Positions 62,118 through 64,000 of a DNA stretch of 64,000 bases are shown in pieces (positions within the stretch are counted from its first letter, which is position 1; the number at the start of each line of letters is the position of its first letter). The position numbers were made by a program, and so were the translations under genes. The notes beneath the pieces are model-generated. The model was not told the origin of the DNA. It saw only the letters and a list, made by a program, of their open reading frames with translations, and did not search any database. Where the stretch lies: contig JABJAB010000025.1 in the NCBI GenBank assembly GCA_018666235.1, forward strand, positions 1 to 64,000, read 5' to 3'. This DNA is from Ilumatobacter sp. GTDB taxonomy: Bacteria; Actinomycetota; Acidimicrobiia; Acidimicrobiales; Ilumatobacteraceae.

Positions 62118-63278
62118 ATGACCGAGACACAGGGACACGTGGCCAAAGGATTCGAGAAGGTGGCGGACGCATTCAGCGCGAACTTTGCCGACTATCCAGA
62201 ACTCGGCGCGGGGTTCGCCCTGTACGCCGACGGCAAATTGCAGGTCGACCTGTGGGGCGGTATCGCCGACAAGACATCGGGCAAAGCATGGGACGAGCAG
62301 ACGCTCCAGCTCGTCTTCTCAACCACCAAGGGTGCGGCTGCGATCTGCGTCGCCCGTCTCGTCGAAGCCGGAAAACTCAACTACTCCGACCCAGTGTCAA
62401 TGCACTGGCCAGAGTTCGCAGCCAACGGCAAGCGCGACATCACCGTCGCTCAGGTCATGAGCCACCAGGCCGGGCTGGCTTGGGCCGAGGCACCGTTGAC
62501 GATCGACGAGATCCTCGCAGTCGGACCGGTCGTCGAAGCCCTCGCTGATCAGGCGCCACTGTGGGAGCCAGGCTCGACGCACGGTTATCACGCCGTCACC
62601 TACGGTTGGCTTGCCGGCGAATTGGTGCGGCGCATCGATGGGCGTTCGATCGGGCGCTACTTTGCCGACGAAGTGGCCGGCCCGCTCGGTCTCGACTTCT
62701 GGATCGGCCTGCCCGAAGCAGAAGAGGCGCGAGTCAGCCGACTCGAACCGGCACCGCCGCCCTCCGACCCGGCAGAACTCCTGCTGCTGATGCAGATGAT
62801 GGGGCCAGGCACGCCAGGCTTCAAGGCATTGACGATGAACGGTGCAATTCTGGCGTTCGGGCTGGCCGAGAACCCGTTCAACACCCGGGCATTCCATGCC
62901 ACCGAGATGCCGGCCGCCAGCGGCATCACCAACGCTCGAAGCCTTGCCAAGATGTACGCCGCCACCGTGAGCGATGTCGACGGCGTTCGCGTACTCGGAC
63001 CCGCTGCAATGCGAGCGGCGACCGCTGAAGCGGTCAGCGGACCTGATCACTGCCTCGTCGCCGAGACCCGTTTCGGGATGGGCTTCATGCTCGACAATGT
63101 GACGGTTCCGCTCCTCGGACACAACGCATTCGGTCACGCTGGTGCGGGCGGATCGCTCGGCCAAGCCGACCCCGACACCGGCGTCGGCTACGGCTACGTG
63201 ATGAACCAGATGTTGGGCGGCATCGCAGGCGACCCGCGCACCGTTCGACTCAACGACGCCGTGCGCGCCTGCCTCTGA
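62118..63278 (+). CDS. beta-lactamase-superfamily serine hydrolase (EstB-like)
   Basis: A 386-residue serine hydrolase with SxxK motif STTK at 68-71 in LVFSTTKGAAAICVARL and a YHAVTYGWLAGELV segment holding the second catalytic Tyr. Family members are esterases (EstB-type) rather than beta-lactamases. It diverges from the TetR-led operon across 227 bp. No signal peptide is obvious. Confidence 0.83.
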   Translation: MTETQGHVAKGFEKVADAFSANFADYPELGAGFALYADGKLQVDLWGGIADKTSGKAWDEQTLQLVFSTTKGAAAICVARLVEAGKLNYSDPVSMHWPEFAANGKRDITVAQVMSHQAGLAWAEAPLTIDEILAVGPVVEALADQAPLWEPGSTHGYHAVTYGWLAGELVRRIDGRSIGRYFADEVAGPLGLDFWIGLPEAEEARVSRLEPAPPPSDPAELLLLMQMMGPGTPGFKALTMNGAILAFGLAENPFNTRAFHATEMPAASGITNARSLAKMYAATVSDVDGVRVLGPAAMRAATAEAVSGPDHCLVAETRFGMGFMLDNVTVPLLGHNAFGHAGAGGSLGQADPDTGVGYGYVMNQMLGGIAGDPRTVRLNDAVRACL

Positions 63279-63345
63279 ACGCCATCACCGAGGTCGTGAC
63301 GTTCAGGCTCCGGCAGGGATGGGCAGGGTGTTGGCCTCGTTCAAA

Positions 63346-63367
63346 ACCGTACTGATCGACGTACGGT
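63346..63367. promoter_or_regulatory. palindrome just upstream of ridA
   Basis: ACCGTAC (63346-63352) and GTACGGT (63361-63367) are perfect arms around an 8-base spacer, ending 6 bp before the ATG of the RidA gene. It is a probable operator for a dimeric regulator not in the window, and may reach the shared start region. Confidence 0.5.
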
Positions 63368-63373
63368 ACGCCC

Positions 63374-63775
63374 ATGTCCATCGAGCTCCGGAACTCCGAT
63401 CGCCTGCCCGCGCCACAGGGCTTCTCTCACGCGTCGATCGCGTCGCCGGGCCGTGTTGTCCACCTGTCCGGGCAGATCGGCACGGACGCCAACGGCAATC
63501 ATCCCGACGGCCTTGCGGCACAGACCGACCAGGCAATGCGCAACATCATCGACGCGCTGATCGGCGTGGGCGGATCAACCGAGGACCTCGCGAAGCTCAC
63601 GATCTATGTCGTCGGATGGACCGCCGCCATGCAGGGCGAGCTGTTCAGCGGGCTCGGCGCAGCCGCGCAGGTCAACCCGATTGCGCAGGTGCCGATCACC
63701 CTCGTCGGCGTGCAGTCGCTGTTCCTCGACGAATCACTCATCGAGATCGAAGCGGTTGCAGTCCTTGCAGACTGA
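63374..63775 (+). CDS. RidA family protein
   Basis: A 133-residue RidA/YjgF-type protein: VVHLSGQIGTDANGN, NIIDALIGVGGSTEDLAKLTIYVVGW and ITLVGVQSLFLDESLIEIEAVAVL. RidA hydrolyses reactive enamine/imine intermediates; other family members have different roles. It overlaps the CoA-transferase start by about ten bases. Confidence 0.85.
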   Translation: MSIELRNSDRLPAPQGFSHASIASPGRVVHLSGQIGTDANGNHPDGLAAQTDQAMRNIIDALIGVGGSTEDLAKLTIYVVGWTAAMQGELFSGLGAAAQVNPIAQVPITLVGVQSLFLDESLIEIEAVAVLAD

Positions 63776-64000
63776 TCCGAATCGACCCCTCGGTCCGCTC
63801 GACGGTGTCCGCGTCATCGACTTGACCTCCGTCGTGATGGGGCCACTCGCCACGCGCATGCTCGGAGACATGGGTGCCGACGTCATCCGCGTCGAGAACC
63901 CCGGCGGCGACATCCTTCGCCATTACGAACCGGCTCGTAGCCCAGGGATGAGCGCACTGGCGATCAGCATGAATCGCAACAAGCGCAGCGTGGTGCTCGA
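63765..64000 (+). CDS. class III CoA-transferase (CaiB/BaiF-like), partial
   Basis: The first 78 codons lie in the window: LGPLDGVRVIDLTSVVMGPLATRMLGDMGADVIRVENPGGDILR, the N-terminus of CaiB/BaiF CoA-transferases, which swap CoA between acids by an aspartyl intermediate. A TTG at 63765 overlaps ridA by 11 bp; a TTG at 63756 is also possible. The gene continues past the right edge. Confidence 0.85.
   Translation, partial: MQTDPNRPLGPLDGVRVIDLTSVVMGPLATRMLGDMGADVIRVENPGGDILRHYEPARSPGMSALAISMNRNKRSVVL

Noticed and set aside
1..64000. tRNA, rRNA or insertion sequences
   Set aside because: I found no cloverleaf-like, ribosomal or transposase signals by eye; a covariance-model scan would be needed to be certain.

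Overview
The window is a gene-dense, high-GC stretch of bacterial chromosome with no rRNA, tRNA, CRISPR array, insertion sequence or prophage that I could find. Several features point to an actinobacterium of the Acidimicrobiia/Ilumatobacter kind. These are F420-dependent LLM-class oxidoreductases, a 13E12/DUF222-type HNH endonuclease remnant behind a LexA-like box, many SDR, VOC and SRPBCC proteins, sulfatases, and frequent GTG/TTG starts. The taxon is an inference. The content is almost entirely catabolic and accessory.

Layout. 1-3102: divergent aromatic-acid genes, ligK (cut by the edge) and ligJ on the minus strand and pobA on the plus strand, then a GATase-like gene. 3137-5291: an SDR, a methyltransferase and a decayed HNH-endonuclease gene. 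5292-11663: a sulfatase, a DUF35/thiolase pair, a DUF808 membrane protein, an SRPBCC protein, an SDR, a double-CDGSH protein and a 76-residue EF-hand protein. 11684-16795 (minus): a flavin monooxygenase broken by an internal deletion, a VOC protein, the 5-oxoprolinase set pxpC-pxpB-pxpA and an LLM oxidoreductase. 16850-24727: an alpha/beta hydrolase, a TetR regulator with two palindromic operators, an LLM oxidoreductase, an FAD oxidoreductase and a heterodimeric ABC exporter. 24724-39611: acyl-CoA and ligase chemistry, an aminotransferase, an ArsR/SRPBCC pair, a TauD-like dioxygenase, amidohydrolases, a dimethylformamidase-like protein and a LysR regulator. 39645-50808: a DMT transporter, a lipoprotein serine hydrolase, an alkylsulfatase, a desaturase, a PaaX-like regulator, hydrolases, AcuI, a lone Rieske oxygenase and a VOC protein.

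61890 down to 50911 (minus) is the most interesting region. It is a tightly coupled run of TetR, arylsulfatase, MBL hydrolase, haloalkane dehalogenase, SRPBCC, a sulfatase fused to a DJ-1/PfpI domain, a duplicated dimeric-barrel protein, a GST-like protein and a GrdB/PrdB-family selenoprotein. The selenoprotein has an in-frame UGA in a UxxC motif, followed at 17 nt by a hairpin that fits bacterial SECIS rules. Two copies of one palindrome separate genes inside the run. I read this as a candidate undescribed selenium-dependent pathway for sulfated and/or halogenated organics; the substrate is not shown by the sequence.

62118-64000: a serine hydrolase, a RidA protein behind a palindrome, and the start of a class III CoA-transferase.
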